64,000 nucleotides of DNA from Streptomyces hygroscopicus (GTDB lineage: Bacteria > Actinomycetota > Actinomycetes > Streptomycetales > Streptomycetaceae), in contig NZ_LBMW01000010.1 of assembly GCF_026168105.1 (NCBI RefSeq), forward strand, positions 62,001-126,000. Direction: 5' to 3'. Shown here piece by piece: positions 54,157 through 63,649 of the stretch (its first letter is position 1; each line of letters starts with the position of its first letter). Position numbers and translations under genes: made by a program. Under the pieces are notes generated by a model. That model made no database searches. It was given only the letters and a program-made list of their open reading frames with translations, and had not been told where the DNA came from.

Positions 54157-55269
54157 CTACCCCGCGTTAGGGGGCGATTCCGGCCGATCTTCGCCCGGAC
54201 GCCGGTCCGTCGGGCGCTGGGGCGGGACGGGCGCGCAGGCGAAGTCACGCGGGCCGCTCCACAGTGCGGGTACGGCGTCGGAACGGCGGCACAGCTCGTA
54301 CGCGATCGCCTCGTAGTTGACCCGCCAGCCGTGGAAGTGCGGCCAGGCCTCCCGTGCCGTCCGCTCGGCCGGGAAGCCCGCCGCCTCGATCATCGCCACG
54401 GCCGCCTCGAACTCGTCGTAGGTGAGCTGGATCGGTGCCTCCGGTTCGGGGTCGACGTCGAACTTGAAGCGCACCGAGCGGGCGATGTCCCGCAGGGCGG
54501 TGAAGCCGGCCCGGATCACCAGCCGGGCCTCCGCCGGGGCGCTCGTCGGCGTCAGCGAGAGCTGCATGGCCGCCGCGTCCATCACGGCGAGCAGCCCGAC
54601 CAGCCAGTGCCGGTACGGGCGCGGCGAACGGAACGCGATCAGCACGGGGTAGGTGGAGTGGCTCTCCCCGATGTCCGACGCCAGCCGCTCCCAGGCGCGG
54701 TAGAGCTCGGGCAGGGCGGTCTCCGTCTCGACGAGCCACTGGCGGGCGAGGATCTCCGGCCCCCAGGAGGGTTCACCGGCCCGGGACTGCAGCAGGGTCA
54801 CCTCCACCTCACGGCGGTTGTAGGCGGCGTACAGCGTCGGCAGATAGGCGATCTGCAGCGCGATGACGACGGGCCCGGTGGTCGCGGCCAGGAAGTCGAG
54901 CGCGGACAGGTGCGGCCGCTGGCCGCTGGCGAAGCCGAGCGTGAACAGGCTGGATCCGGCCTCGCGGAACGAGCTGCCCCAGGTCAGCGTGGACAGGGCG
55001 TGCAGCAGCAGACCGTAGGCCACGAAAGCCCCGCCCAGCCAGGTCGCGAGCATGCCCATCAGGATCAGCGGGCCTAGCCAGGTCTGTGTGCGGTCGATGG
55101 CCTGGTAGTCCCCGCTGAGGGCGGCGAGCCTCAGCAGACGGCGAAGGCTCCACCACAGCCGGTACACGAGCGCCGAGTAGAGGCCACGGGGTACCACCAG
55201 GATGCGCAGGACGCTGGCGAGGACCGCCACCAGGAGCACGGCGCCGACCACACCGGAGATCCATCTCAT
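54157..55269 (-). CDS. Membrane protein with N-terminal helices and large cytosolic domain
   Basis: A 370-residue protein. MRWISGVVGAVLLVAVLASV begins the first helix; further helices are at ~65-90 (TWLGPLILMGMLATWLGGAF, VAYGLLLHALST) and ~115-140 (FLAATTGPVVIALQIAYLPT). A selectivity-filter-like GFASGQRPH lies between, as in two-pass K+-channel-like proteins, but it is not the canonical TVGYG. The C-terminal ~220 residues are soluble and helical (RAWERLASDIGESHSTYPVL). Start ATG 55267-55269; a longer frame lacks protein-like sequence. Family recognised only as a common actinomycete membrane protein. Confidence 0.8.
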   Translation of the reverse strand: MRWISGVVGAVLLVAVLASVLRILVVPRGLYSALVYRLWWSLRRLLRLAALSGDYQAIDRTQTWLGPLILMGMLATWLGGAFVAYGLLLHALSTLTWGSSFREAGSSLFTLGFASGQRPHLSALDFLAATTGPVVIALQIAYLPTLYAAYNRREVEVTLLQSRAGEPSWGPEILARQWLVETETALPELYRAWERLASDIGESHSTYPVLIAFRSPRPYRHWLVGLLAVMDAAAMQLSLTPTSAPAEARLVIRAGFTALRDIARSVRFKFDVDPEPEAPIQLTYDEFEAAVAMIEAAGFPAERTAREAWPHFHGWRVNYEAIAYELCRRSDAVPALWSGPRDFACAPVPPQRPTDRRPGEDRPESPPNAG

Positions 55270-55370
55270 GCGGTCATTGTGAACCGGGCAACGGGCTGCC
55301 TCAGCGCGGCGCAGCCCGTGCGGAGTGCGGGGGCGCCGCCGAGGCCGCCCCGTTCGCCTCCAAAGTCGCG

Positions 55371-55772
55371 TCAGCCGTGGGCGACCAATGTGCGAATGCC
55401 GTCCGAGTTCAGCGTCAGACCGTGCGGCGAAGCCGCGTCGATGGTGAGCGTGAGGTCGTCGGTGGGCCACTGCGACGCGAGCGCGCCGAGCGGTACCAGC
55501 CGGTAGCGCGAGACGAACGGCAGCAGGTCGGCCATTTCCGTCTCGGTCGTGAACACCGGCACCGTCTGCTCGCCGTCCGGCTGCTCCAGCACGGGCAGGG
55601 CCACGGCATTGGGGTTGGTGGCGTCCTCCTCCGAGGCGTCGTCCGGCACGGGGACGAGCACGTCGCATGCCGCCAGCGTGTCCAGTGCCTCCGGGTCCGC
55701 GGCGTCCACCGCGAGAGTGTCGAGTGCCGCCTGAGCTGCGGTCGGGCGGTTGGTGTTCTCGGGTGTGTCCAT
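55371..55772 (-). CDS. SseB-family protein
   Basis: A 133-residue protein with the SseB N-terminal-like fold: AALDTLAVDAADPEALDTLA, CDVLVPVPDD, then LPVLEQPDGEQTVPVFTTET and EMADLLPFVSRYRLVPLGAL. In Streptomyces such proteins often sit alone or near secretion-related genes; the family name comes from an unrelated enhancer of serine sensitivity, and no function is assigned here. ATG 55770-55772. Downstream lies a gap and then the membrane protein gene. Confidence 0.85.
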   Translation of the reverse strand: MDTPENTNRPTAAQAALDTLAVDAADPEALDTLAACDVLVPVPDDASEEDATNPNAVALPVLEQPDGEQTVPVFTTETEMADLLPFVSRYRLVPLGALASQWPTDDLTLTIDAASPHGLTLNSDGIRTLVAHG

Positions 55773-55988
55773 GGCAATCCCCAGGTAGTGACGGCACGGT
55801 CCGGAACCGTCGGCTCCGGACGGGCTCCCGACACGTACCCATCCGGAACCGAGCCATGCATGTCAGGGCGGCCGGGTTGGACAGCGGGCCACCGGATGTC
55901 GAGTCCTCGGATGCCGAGGCCAAGGCCGGATACGGGCAGGGCGAGCAGGGGCGGACCGGCGGCTGCCCCGGTGTCGGCTCCCCTGGCG

Positions 55989-56296
55989 TCAGGCTCCCGT
56001 GGGCCGGTTCTCGCCGAGCCGGTTCTCGCCGAGCCGGTTCTCGCCGAGCCGGTTCTCGCCGGGCAGTTCGTCGGCGGTGACCACCAGGACCTCCACCCCG
56101 GCGTCGGCGGCGGCGAGAGCCGTGGACAGCACGCAGCAGTCGGTGCTGACGCCGGCCGGCACCAGCCGTCCTACGTGTCCGACGCGCCCGTCCAGTTCGG
56201 GTGTCCACTTGCCGAAGCGCGGGGCGGCCAGGGACCGCCCGGCTCGGCGAAGACGCGTTGCATGTCGAAGACGGCGAGCAGGTCGCCGGTGGTCAT
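55989..56296 (-). pseudogene. Isochorismatase-family hydrolase, internally deleted and frameshifted
   Basis: From ATG 56294-56296 the sequence begins MTTGDLLAVFDMQRVFAEPG, the usual N-terminus with the catalytic aspartate, but stops making sense after GPWPP. In another frame it resumes with FGKWTPELDGRVG and AGVSTDCCVLSTALAAADAG, the catalytic-cysteine block, and then VEVLVVTADELPGEN. About 60-70 codons in the middle, expected to hold the catalytic lysine, are missing, and the reading frame changes at the join. The normal C-terminal part is replaced by a 15-bp repeat tail. The gene cannot make a working enzyme. Confidence 0.7.
56004..56063. repeat. 15-bp minisatellite, four copies
   Basis: CCGGTTCTCGCCGAG repeated four times in tandem (the last copy ends GGG). 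On the minus strand it encodes Glu-Asn-Arg-Leu-Gly repeats at the end of the broken isochorismatase gene. Perfect copies point to recent slippage. Confidence 0.9.
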
Positions 56297-56435
56297 GCGA
56301 CCGGCGCCTGCTGATTCGCCGTGGTGCCCGGGCTCTCCCGCCTCCTGCTCCCGCACGTCCGTGCCGCAACGCCGGTGTGCCGAGATGTCCGGCGGAGGCC
56401 GAGTGGGGTGGTCGGGGACGTCAAGGGAGCGTCGC

Positions 56436-56470
56436 GGGCGGTGGCCCCGGCACCGCCGGAACCACCGCCC
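56436..56470 (-). terminator. Hairpin downstream of the phosphoesterase gene
   Basis: GGGCGGTGG (56436-56444) pairs with CCACCGCCC (56462-56470), 17 bp after the stop at 56488. Confidence 0.6.
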
Positions 56471-56487
56471 GTCAGGTCCGCGCCACG

Positions 56488-58332
56488 TCAGGCGCGTGCG
56501 CGGCCCTTGCGACGCAGGGTGAGGTACGTGCCCGTCGCGCCGGCTGCAACGAGTGCGCCCGTCGCGATGCCCACCGGGACGGCGGGGAACGACGAGGCGT
56601 CCGTGTCCGCGGCCGTGTTCTGCATGGCCGGGCCCGGGGTGATGCTCGTGGCGACCGCCTTCACGGGGCGGATCGGGCCGACCGACTTCACCGAGCCGTC
56701 CGAGTTCAGCAGCACCTGCCTGTTGTTGGGGTGCCGGAAGTCGAACATGCCCGCAATGGAACCGGCCTTGGAGTCGAAGGAGTGGTCGCCGATCCGGCTG
56801 GTGTGCCAGTTGTCCTCGATGAAGCGGATGATCGAGGACTGGTCGGTCTGCGTGTGGTCGACCTTGTTGACCCGGCTGTACGGGGAGACCACGAGCAGCG
56901 GCTGACGGGTGCCGGGTCCGCAGCGGTCGGCGTAACCGCCGGATGCCGCCGGGCCCGCCTGGCAGGCCGGGCTGTCGGTGGCCTTGCCGTTGGAGCCGGG
57001 CGTGGTGTCCTGGGATCCGTTGCGCGGCTTGGCGTAGGCGTGGTCGTACCAGCCGTCGGAGTCGTCGTACGCGATCACGACCGCCGTGGACTTCCACTGC
57101 GGCGAATTCTGGACGGCGTTGATCTGCTGGACGAGGAAGTGCTGCTCGTCGATGGGGTCGGAGTAGGCGGCGTGGCCGTCCTGGTACTCGGCCGCCTTGA
57201 CGAAGCTGACGGCCGGCAGCTTGCCCGCCTTGAGGGCCGCGTCGAAGTCGGTCAGGTCGTAGTTGTGGTTCGCCTGGCCGTTGTGGCCGACCTCGTCGAC
57301 GCTCTTGGGCGGGAGGTGGTGCGGGTTGGACGTCGACTTGTAGTACTCGAACGGCGAGTGGTGCGGGCTGTAGTCGATGACGGAGGCACCGCCGACATTG
57401 GTGTGCGCGGTGTCGCACTTGGCGTAGTGGCCCTGCTGGCCGTCCCACGCGGTGGACGGCCGGAAGCCGCCCTGGAACCAACCCCAGCTGACCTTACGGG
57501 AGTTGAGCACGTCACCGATGTTGCGGCCCTGCATTGAGGCGAGAGCGTTCTTGCTGGTGTGGTCCTTGCCGGAGCAGTCGTCGTAAGCCGGGTCGGGGTC
57601 GTTGATGACCGTGCCGACACCCTTCGCGTCGGGCGACTGGACGGTGTACGAGTCCGGCGTCGACGTCTGCTTGGGGTTCTCGGTGCCGGAGGCGGGGTCC
57701 ATGGAGACGACGCCATGCGTCTGACCGGAGACCAGGTTGAGCGCGCCCGGGGTGGACGGCCCGTAGGCCGAGCTGAACGAGCGGTCGCCGAGGGAGTAGT
57801 GCTGCGCATAGTTCCACAGCGCCGTAACGGTGTTGCCGTCGTAGTAGTCCATCACCAGACCCGGCTCGCCGAACAGTGTGCCCGAGCACTTGCCCGAGTC
57901 CGTGTTCTGGACGAACTGGTCGTTCTTCCCGCCGTTGTACGCGTACTGCTCGGGCCCGTAGGCGTGGTTCTGGTCGCAGGTCATGGCCTGGGACGGGGAG
58001 AGCCGCTTGGGCGCGTACTGGTTGGGGTTCTTCGTCAACAGCCCGGCGGTGCGCAGGTTGTCGATGTCCTTCGGGGTCTTCCTGGACGCCGTGAACTTCG
58101 TACCGTCGGTGTTGGCGGCCTTCGGGTAGGTCGCGAAGTAGTGGTCGAAGGAGACGTTCTCGTCGAAGAGGACCACCACGTGCTGGATGGGCGTGGCCGT
58201 CGAGGAGTTGGCCCCCCTTCCGTCCGGTGTGGCGGCCCAGGCAGGCCCGTTGGCGCCGATGAGTGTGAGGGCCGCGGCGCCCGCGAGCGCGCCGAAGCTC
58301 CGTAGCGTTGCTCTTCTACCCCTGCTGGGCAT
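56488..58332 (-). CDS. Exported phosphoesterase (phospholipase C/acid phosphatase family)
   Basis: A 614-residue protein with a signal peptide (GRRATLRSFGALAGAAALTL, cleavage near AWA-ATP; the RRxTL start could be a Tat signal). VVVLFDENVSFDHYFATYPK near residue 57 is the catalytic/metal motif of the alkaline-phosphatase superfamily phospholipase C group; GPSTPGALNLVSGQTHGVVS, VIAYDDSDGWYDHAYAK and VVSPYSRVNKVDHTQTDQSS complete it. The C-terminus has a short helix (VPVGIATGALVAAGATGTYL) and RRKGRARA, a membrane anchor facing outwards. It likely releases phosphate from phospholipids or sugar phosphates outside the cell. A possible PHO box lies ~93 bp upstream. Confidence 0.9.
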   Translation of the reverse strand: MPSRGRRATLRSFGALAGAAALTLIGANGPAWAATPDGRGANSSTATPIQHVVVLFDENVSFDHYFATYPKAANTDGTKFTASRKTPKDIDNLRTAGLLTKNPNQYAPKRLSPSQAMTCDQNHAYGPEQYAYNGGKNDQFVQNTDSGKCSGTLFGEPGLVMDYYDGNTVTALWNYAQHYSLGDRSFSSAYGPSTPGALNLVSGQTHGVVSMDPASGTENPKQTSTPDSYTVQSPDAKGVGTVINDPDPAYDDCSGKDHTSKNALASMQGRNIGDVLNSRKVSWGWFQGGFRPSTAWDGQQGHYAKCDTAHTNVGGASVIDYSPHHSPFEYYKSTSNPHHLPPKSVDEVGHNGQANHNYDLTDFDAALKAGKLPAVSFVKAAEYQDGHAAYSDPIDEQHFLVQQINAVQNSPQWKSTAVVIAYDDSDGWYDHAYAKPRNGSQDTTPGSNGKATDSPACQAGPAASGGYADRCGPGTRQPLLVVSPYSRVNKVDHTQTDQSSIIRFIEDNWHTSRIGDHSFDSKAGSIAGMFDFRHPNNRQVLLNSDGSVKSVGPIRPVKAVATSITPGPAMQNTAADTDASSFPAVPVGIATGALVAAGATGTYLTLRRKGRARA

Positions 58333-58424
58333 GGTGGTTCACCTTCCGGACACGAACGTCAGTGCGCCATACGGTCAGGGATGCTCCGGGGAGCGGACGG
58401 CACCGCGTCGGCCTCCCGATGGCG

Positions 58425-58446
58425 CGCGGGTGAACACCGGGTCAGG
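58425..58446 (-). promoter_or_regulatory. Possible PHO box for the phosphoesterase gene
   Basis: On the minus strand two 11-base units, CCTGACCCGGT then GTTCACCCGCG, lie 93 to 114 bp upstream of the start. The second matches 9 of 11 bases of the PhoP direct-repeat unit GTTCACCCGGC, the first 7 of 11. Confidence 0.4.
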
Positions 58447-58484
58447 GAAGCCAGATCAAATCTTGACCTTGCCTTGACCCGGTG
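58435..58484 (-). terminator. Long hairpin between efeB and the phosphoesterase gene
   Basis: CACCGGGTCA (58435-58444) pairs with TGACCCGGTG (58475-58484), with further imperfect pairing inside, 18 bp after the efeB stop. It overlaps the possible PHO box. Confidence 0.5.
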
Positions 58485-58502
58485 GGTCCGCATGCCCTCG
58501 GG

Positions 58503-59747
58503 TCACGCGAACTGGCCGAGCAGTGCCCGACCGTACCAGTCCGTCCGGTCCCGTACGCCCGGCAGCGCGAAGAAGTAGCCGCCGCCGAAAGGCTTGATGT
58601 AGTCGGTCAGGGGCTCGCCCGCGAGGCGACGCTGAACGGCCTCGAACTGGCGGGCGGGGTCCTGCTGGTAGCAGCAGAACAGCAGACCCATGTCGAGGTT
58701 GCCGTTGCGGTCCATGCCTGCGTCGTAGTTGTAGGCACGGCGCAGGATGCGCTGACCGGCCGTGCCCGCCGTCCGCGGGTTGGCGAGCCGTATGTGGGCA
58801 TCCAGGGGGATGACGTCGCCCTTGGGATCGTTGGGATAGTCGGGGACGTCGTGCTCGGCATTGCCGTCCAGGGGCGCGCCGGACTCCCGGGCACGGCCGA
58901 ACATCCGCTCCTGCTCGGTGAGGGAGACCCGGTCCCAGAACTCCACCAGCATGCGGATCAGCCGTACGACCTGATAGCTGCCGCCGACCGTCCAGTCCGG
59001 CTCTCCCCCACCCCGTCCCACCCACACCAGGCGGTTCATCTCCCGCGCATCCGCCGCGTCGGGGTTGGCCGTTCCGTCCTTGAAGCCCATCAGATTGCGC
59101 GGTGTGCCCGAGGGCCGGGGCGGGCTGCTGAAGCCGTCGAGGCGCCAGCGGACCTGCATGGCCCCGCGGGTGTGCCGGGCGATGTCGCGCAGGGCGTGCA
59201 GCACGGTGTCCGGATCGTCGGCGTGCAACTGGAGGCTGAGGTCCCCGTGGCACCACTCCGGCCGGAGGTCGTCGTCGGGGAAGGCCGGCATGGTGGCGAG
59301 CCTCCGCGGGCGGTGGGCGGCCAGGCCGAAGCGGTCGTCGAAGAGCCCGGCGCCGACCCCGACGGTCACCGCCAGGGCTCCGGCGGGCAGCCGTTCGCCG
59401 AGGACGCCGGAGTCGGCGGGCGGGCCGGTGATGCCGACCGGCGGGGGCGTTCCCCCCGAGGTCAGGGAGCGGGCCCGGCCGGTGAGGGTGCGCAGCAGAT
59501 CGGTGAGCTCCTTGCGGCCGACGGCTGTCACGTCGAAGGCGATGAAGGCGCTGACCCGGCGCGGAGCGGCGAGGACCGACTGCTGGTGTGCGCCGTGGAA
59601 CGGCACGATCGGGGGCGTATCCGCACCCGGGCCGTCGCCGGCGGCCGGGGCAGACGCGCCGCCCGTCGTGAGCCCTGCGCCCGCGAGGGCCGCCCCGCGC
59701 AGGAAGCCGCGCCGGCCGACCCCGCTCGTACGGGGGGATGTGGTCAT
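58503..59747 (-). CDS. efeB: Deferrochelatase/peroxidase EfeB (DyP-type)
   Basis: A 414-residue heme peroxidase exported by the Tat pathway: [20 protein letters not shown] carries [26 protein letters not shown] has the DyP motif Gxx[22 protein letters not shown] and [20 protein letters not shown] follow, and the end is [15 protein letters not shown]. It takes part in iron acquisition, in E. coli as EfeUOB; heme deferrochelation is disputed. ATG 59745-59747 overlaps the efeO stop by four bases, so the two are coupled. No efeU permease adjoins. Confidence 0.92.
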   Translation of the reverse strand: MTTSPRTSGVGRRGFLRGAALAGAGLTTGGASAPAAGDGPGADTPPIVPFHGAHQQSVLAAPRRVSAFIAFDVTAVGRKELTDLLRTLTGRARSLTSGGTPPPVGITGPPADSGVLGERLPAGALAVTVGVGAGLFDDRFGLAAHRPRRLATMPAFPDDDLRPEWCHGDLSLQLHADDPDTVLHALRDIARHTRGAMQVRWRLDGFSSPPRPSGTPRNLMGFKDGTANPDAADAREMNRLVWVGRGGGEPDWTVGGSYQVVRLIRMLVEFWDRVSLTEQERMFGRARESGAPLDGNAEHDVPDYPNDPKGDVIPLDAHIRLANPRTAGTAGQRILRRAYNYDAGMDRNGNLDMGLLFCCYQQDPARQFEAVQRRLAGEPLTDYIKPFGGGYFFALPGVRDRTDWYGRALLGQFA

Positions 59748-60946
59748 ACCGTTCTCCGTGGGTCGCAGAGCGTCGCCACCTGGGCCAGCCGCTCGACCAG
59801 GTCGCCGAGGACCGCGTCGACCTGTTCGCGCTGCGCGCGCTCCAGACCGTCCAGAGAGGTCCAGCGGTCGCCGTGGCGGAAGCCGTCCAGGGAGCGCCGG
59901 GCGCGGTCCATCTGCCGGTCCAGGCCGGGCAGGTCCGGGTACCGGGTACGGAGCAGGGGGCGCAGCCGGGACAGAACGGCGCGGGTGCCGTCGAGGTTGG
60001 CGCGGGCGGTGGCGAGGGTGCTGCCGCTGCCGTAGTCGGTGCGCCCGGTGAGCTCGGACTGCACGGTGTTCTCCAGGATCTCGTGGGCCCGCAGGCCCAG
60101 CTGGGCCGGGTCCATGCGGGCCTGCGCCCAGTCGGCGCGCAGCCCGGTGACGGCCTTGACGAGGTCGTCCGCCGGGGCGCGCAGGGTGGCGGCGGACTGC
60201 CCGTGCCACAGCCCGTACTCGATCCGGTGGAAGCCGGTGAAGGACGGGTCCTTGACGCCGCCGGGCAGCCCGGCGTCCGTTCCGTTGATGCTTCGGTCCG
60301 CGTCACCGAAGGCGTTGTACGCGGCGCCGAGGCGCTCGTACGCCAGGTGCGCCGGGAGCCAGGTGGTACGGGCCGCTTCGAGGTCCCCGCGGTCGACCGC
60401 GTCCCTCAGCAGGCCGGTCAGGCGCCCGACCTCGTCCAGGCCGCCGCCCACCCACTTCTGGTAGTCGATCGCGAGCGGGACCAGATCGTGCTGCGTGACA
60501 GGGGCGGCGGCGGGCCCGGCCCGGCCCGTTGCGATGCGGACCGTGGGGCCCCTGACGGCGTCGGCGTCGTCGGGCAGACAGGTGAACGCGTACGAACCTT
60601 TGCCGAGGCGGACGGTCAACTGCCGTGTCGTACCGGGGCCGATGCCCTCCACCTCGCCGTACACCGCGCGGCTGCGGGCGTCCTCGAGGTACACCTCGGC
60701 GGCGGCGCTGGAGGTGTTGTGCAGGTCGAAGACCTGAAGACCGGAAACCGGCGAGGTCCAGCCACGCCCACAGCCGCTGGGCGACACCTCCACGGTGGTG
60801 TGCACAAGCCCGTCGGCGGCGGCCCGCGCCCGGCGGGCCCCGCCGACAGCGGTGACCAGCAGCGCCGCCACGAGGGCGAGGGTGAGAAGGAGTCCTCCCG
60901 CGGCCCACAGTCGGGCCGGCCGTGACATGAGGCCGGGCACCGGCAT
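59744..60946 (-). CDS. efeO: Iron-uptake system protein EfeO
   Basis: A 400-residue exported/anchored protein. One transmembrane or signal helix ([20 protein letters not shown]) is followed by a cupredoxin-like N-terminal domain ([36 protein letters not shown]) and the imelysin-type M75 domain with [20 protein letters not shown], which contains the HxxE metal motif. It binds or oxidises iron for uptake. ATG 60944-60946 has GGAGG nine bases upstream; ATG 60928 is an alternative. It is translationally coupled to efeB. The 301 bp between it and ku hold no supported gene and must contain both promoters. Confidence 0.9.
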   Translation of the reverse strand: MPVPGLMSRPARLWAAGGLLLTLALVAALLVTAVGGARRARAAADGLVHTTVEVSPSGCGRGWTSPVSGLQVFDLHNTSSAAAEVYLEDARSRAVYGEVEGIGPGTTRQLTVRLGKGSYAFTCLPDDADAVRGPTVRIATGRAGPAAAPVTQHDLVPLAIDYQKWVGGGLDEVGRLTGLLRDAVDRGDLEAARTTWLPAHLAYERLGAAYNAFGDADRSINGTDAGLPGGVKDPSFTGFHRIEYGLWHGQSAATLRAPADDLVKAVTGLRADWAQARMDPAQLGLRAHEILENTVQSELTGRTDYGSGSTLATARANLDGTRAVLSRLRPLLRTRYPDLPGLDRQMDRARRSLDGFRHGDRWTSLDGLERAQREQVDAVLGDLVERLAQVATLCDPRRTV

Positions 60947-61247
60947 CCCTGCGCGCCTCCCCGGACGACGTACGAACGAACCGACGCGCCCGTTTGCGGG
61001 GCGCGAGCACCCCCATGCTAGGCAGTACCCTGCCCCCAACAGCCACACGGGGGGCATGGAAACCAAGAGTTCGTCCGTGGTTCACCGAGCGCTCGCCGTT
61101 GGAGCGAGGCGCGCCCACGGACCCGTACGGCGACGACCACGCACGGGTCCGCGCGCGGCGCCGCCCTCCACGCGGACCGCTCCGCCGTGCCGCCGGGCGG
61201 GGCCCTTCGTAGGCTGGTGCCCTCGGGGCACGTCACGGAGGTCTGCG

Positions 61248-62186
61248 ATGCCCCGGAGCATCTGGTCGGGAGCGATCAGCTTCGGCCTGGTCACGATCCC
61301 GGTCAACGTGGTCCCGGCGACCGAGGACCACAGCATCCGCTTTCACCAGTACCACGTGGAGGACATGGGCCGGGTCCGCGTCCGGAAGTTCTGCGAGGCC
61401 GAGGACCGGGAGGTGCAGCCCGAGGAGATCGGCAAGGGCTACGAGATCTCCAAGGACCAGGTCGTTCCCGTCCTGGACGAGGAGTTGCGGCAGCTGCCCC
61501 TGCCGACGGCGCGGGCCATCGAGATCGCCGCGTTCGTACCGGCCGAGTCGATCGACCCCATCCGCATCGGCGAGGGCTACTACCTCCAGGCCTCCGGAAC
61601 GGTGGCCGCGAAGCCGTATGCGCTGCTGCGCAAGGCGCTGGAGAGGACGTCGAAGGTCGCGGTGGCGAAGTTCGCCTGGCACGGCCGGGAGAGGCTCGGC
61701 CTGCTGCGGGTGCGGGACGAGGCGATCGTGCTGCACGCGATGCGCTGGCCGGACGAGATCCGGGACCCGGGCGAGCTGGCTCCACCGCAGGTCAGGCTCA
61801 CCGAGGACGAGATCGCCGAGGCCGAGCACCTCATCGACCGCATGACCCGCGACGACCTCGAGGGCCCCGACTTCGTCGATCACTACACGGAGGCGCTCCA
61901 GCAGGTGATCGAGGCCAAGCGGGAGGGGCACGCGCCGCCCGAGGTGCCGGAGCCGGAGGCAGCGCCCGGCAAGGTGCTGGATCTGATGACCGCGCTCCAG
62001 GCGTCCGTGGCCCAGGCGAGGGCCTCGCGCGGTGAGGGGGCGGAGGCCGAGGTCCACGAGCTGCCCGAGAAGAAGGCCGCCGCCAGGAAGGCGGCGAAGA
62101 AGGCACCCGCGAAGGAGACCGCGGCGAAGAAGACCACCAAGAAGACCACAGCGAAGAAGACGGCCCGCAGGCCGCGCACCGCGTAG
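61248..62186 (+). CDS. ku: Ku protein of non-homologous end joining
   Basis: A 312-residue bacterial Ku. MPRSIWSGAISFGLVTIPVN is the canonical N-terminus; ISKDQVVPVLDEELRQLPLP and FAWHGRERLGLLRVRDEAIV lie in the ring, and LTEDEIAEAEHLIDRMTRDD with DHYTEALQQVIEAKREG in the bridge. The C-terminus is a lysine/alanine-rich tail (AAKKTTKKTTAKKTARRPR) that likely binds DNA. It holds DNA ends for ligase D. ATG 61248 has CGGAGG upstream. No ligD is in the window; Streptomyces often have two to three ku copies, so this may be one of several. Confidence 0.94.
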   Translation: MPRSIWSGAISFGLVTIPVNVVPATEDHSIRFHQYHVEDMGRVRVRKFCEAEDREVQPEEIGKGYEISKDQVVPVLDEELRQLPLPTARAIEIAAFVPAESIDPIRIGEGYYLQASGTVAAKPYALLRKALERTSKVAVAKFAWHGRERLGLLRVRDEAIVLHAMRWPDEIRDPGELAPPQVRLTEDEIAEAEHLIDRMTRDDLEGPDFVDHYTEALQQVIEAKREGHAPPEVPEPEAAPGKVLDLMTALQASVAQARASRGEGAEAEVHELPEKKAAARKAAKKAPAKETAAKKTTKKTTAKKTARRPRTA

Positions 62187-62300
62187 CCGTGAGCGGGGCC
62201 CGGACCGGGAGACGCATCCCACATGGTCCGGGTCGTCCACGGCGCCGACCTGGGGGAAGCTGTAACTGCGAACCGCTCGCTATCCCCCAGGGGCACCATC

Positions 62301-62666
62301 ATGGCGTTCTTTGAGATATCGAAGCAGCAGCCTCTGCACCTGCTCTCCACCGCCGATCTGGCGACCGAACTCGACCAGCTCTACGAGGAGAACGCGCAAC
62401 TCCGGCGCGCCGTGACGTCCCACGCCACCATCGACCAGGCCATGGGCGCGGTGGTCGTCCTCGGACAGGTCGCGCCGGAGGAGGCCTGGCAGGTCCTGCG
62501 CGACGTCTCGCAGCGCACGAACACCAAGCTGCGCGTCGTCGCCGAGCACATACTGAAGTTCGCGCAGGGCGGTGCCCTGCCGGATCCCGAGCTGGACGAA
62601 CTGAAGAAGGCGCTGAACCGGTACTGGACCTGCTCGAAGGTCGGTCTCTCCCCTCCCGGCGCCTGA
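62301..62666 (+). CDS. ANTAR-domain protein
   Basis: A 121-residue protein with a short coiled start (STADLATELDQLYEENAQLR) and an ANTAR RNA-binding three-helix domain at about residues 48-90: ATIDQAMGAVVVLGQVAPEE, then AWQVLRDVSQRTNTKLRVVA. ANTAR domains bind paired hairpins in leader RNAs and cause antitermination. There is no GAF or receiver domain, so a separate partner must sense the signal, or the protein is constitutively active. ATG 62301; a longer frame from 62223 is possible. The target RNA is not identified. Confidence 0.88.
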   Translation: MAFFEISKQQPLHLLSTADLATELDQLYEENAQLRRAVTSHATIDQAMGAVVVLGQVAPEEAWQVLRDVSQRTNTKLRVVAEHILKFAQGGALPDPELDELKKALNRYWTCSKVGLSPPGA

Positions 62667-62947
62667 CGCGTCACCGATCCGGACGAACGGCCGGGCCCCG
62701 GGTTCGAGCAGTTCGTCGTCCGGTCCCGACAGGAGGCATGTGCCGCGGGCCGGACCGGGAGTCCGCAGGGGACCGGCCCGGCACCACACCCGGAGCAGCA
62801 CGGTCAGCCCGAGCGCCCCGGTGGCGCGCGGGCGGACGGACGCGGTCGGCGAGATGATCCGGGACGGGTTCCGGCGCGTGCCTTCTCGCTCGAGCGCGGG
62901 TACCCGCAGTGCATCGGACATCGGACGGCCGCGGAGAGGTGGACGAG

Positions 62948-63622
62948 ATGATCTCCGAGTTGGTGGTGATTCCCGCAGAGGGAGCCGTGCTCGAGGGCGA
63001 CCTCGTGGTTCCGGGCCCGGCACCGGCGGTGGTGCTGTTCGCGCACGGCAGTGGCAGCTCCCGCTTCAGTCCGCGCAACCGCGCGGTCGCGGCCGCACTG
63101 CACAAGGCCGGACTGGGCACCTTGCTCCTCGACCTGCTGACCGAGCGTGAGGAGCGCGAGGACGCGGCAGCGGGTCAGTACCGCTTCGACATCGGGCTGC
63201 TGAGCCGGCGCCTTGTCGCGGCCATGGGCTGGCTGGCGCAGGAGCCGAACACCAGAGGGCTCCCGGTAGGCCTGTTCGGGGCCAGTACCGGGGCGGCCGC
63301 GGCGCTGGTCGCGGCGGCCGAGGAGCCCGAGCGGGTGTATGCGGTGGTCTCCCGGGGCGGACGGCCGGATCTGGCGGGCGACGCCCTCGAGCGGGTCTCG
63401 GCACCGGTCCTCCTCATCGTCGGAGGCAACGACGAAATGGTCCTCGATCTCAACCGGAAGGCCGCCGAGAAGCTGTCGGGTCCGAATGAGATCGTCGTCG
63501 TGCCGGGTGCCACGCACCTGTTCGCGGAACCCGGCGCCCTGGAGCAGGTGGCCCAGGCCGCCGACCAGTGGTTCCTGGCACATCTGAAGGACGCCGGGGC
63601 CCGCACCGGGCACCCGGGGTGA
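62948..63622 (+). CDS. Dienelactone hydrolase-like alpha/beta hydrolase
   Basis: A 224-residue hydrolase. AVVLFAHGSGSSRFSPRNRA is the oxyanion-hole segment, PVGLFGASTGAAAALVAAAE the nucleophile elbow (GASTG), LLIVGGNDEMVLDLNRKAAE the aspartate, and VVPGATHLFAEPGALEQVAQ the histidine. Cytosolic; substrate unknown, with small esters or lactones most likely. In Streptomyces such genes sit beside phosphoribosyltransferase genes, which is not the case in the visible part. ATG 62948 has GGAGAGG about ten bases upstream. Confidence 0.88.
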   Translation: MISELVVIPAEGAVLEGDLVVPGPAPAVVLFAHGSGSSRFSPRNRAVAAALHKAGLGTLLLDLLTEREEREDAAAGQYRFDIGLLSRRLVAAMGWLAQEPNTRGLPVGLFGASTGAAAALVAAAEEPERVYAVVSRGGRPDLAGDALERVSAPVLLIVGGNDEMVLDLNRKAAEKLSGPNEIVVVPGATHLFAEPGALEQVAQAADQWFLAHLKDAGARTGHPG

Positions 63623-63649
63623 AGCAGCCCGGCCACCGTGTGACACCGT

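Noticed and set aside
55270..56208. Upstream extension of the membrane protein at 54157
   Set aside because: Runs through the SseB gene and the minisatellite in the wrong frame; ATG 55269 begins a clear hydrophobic helix.
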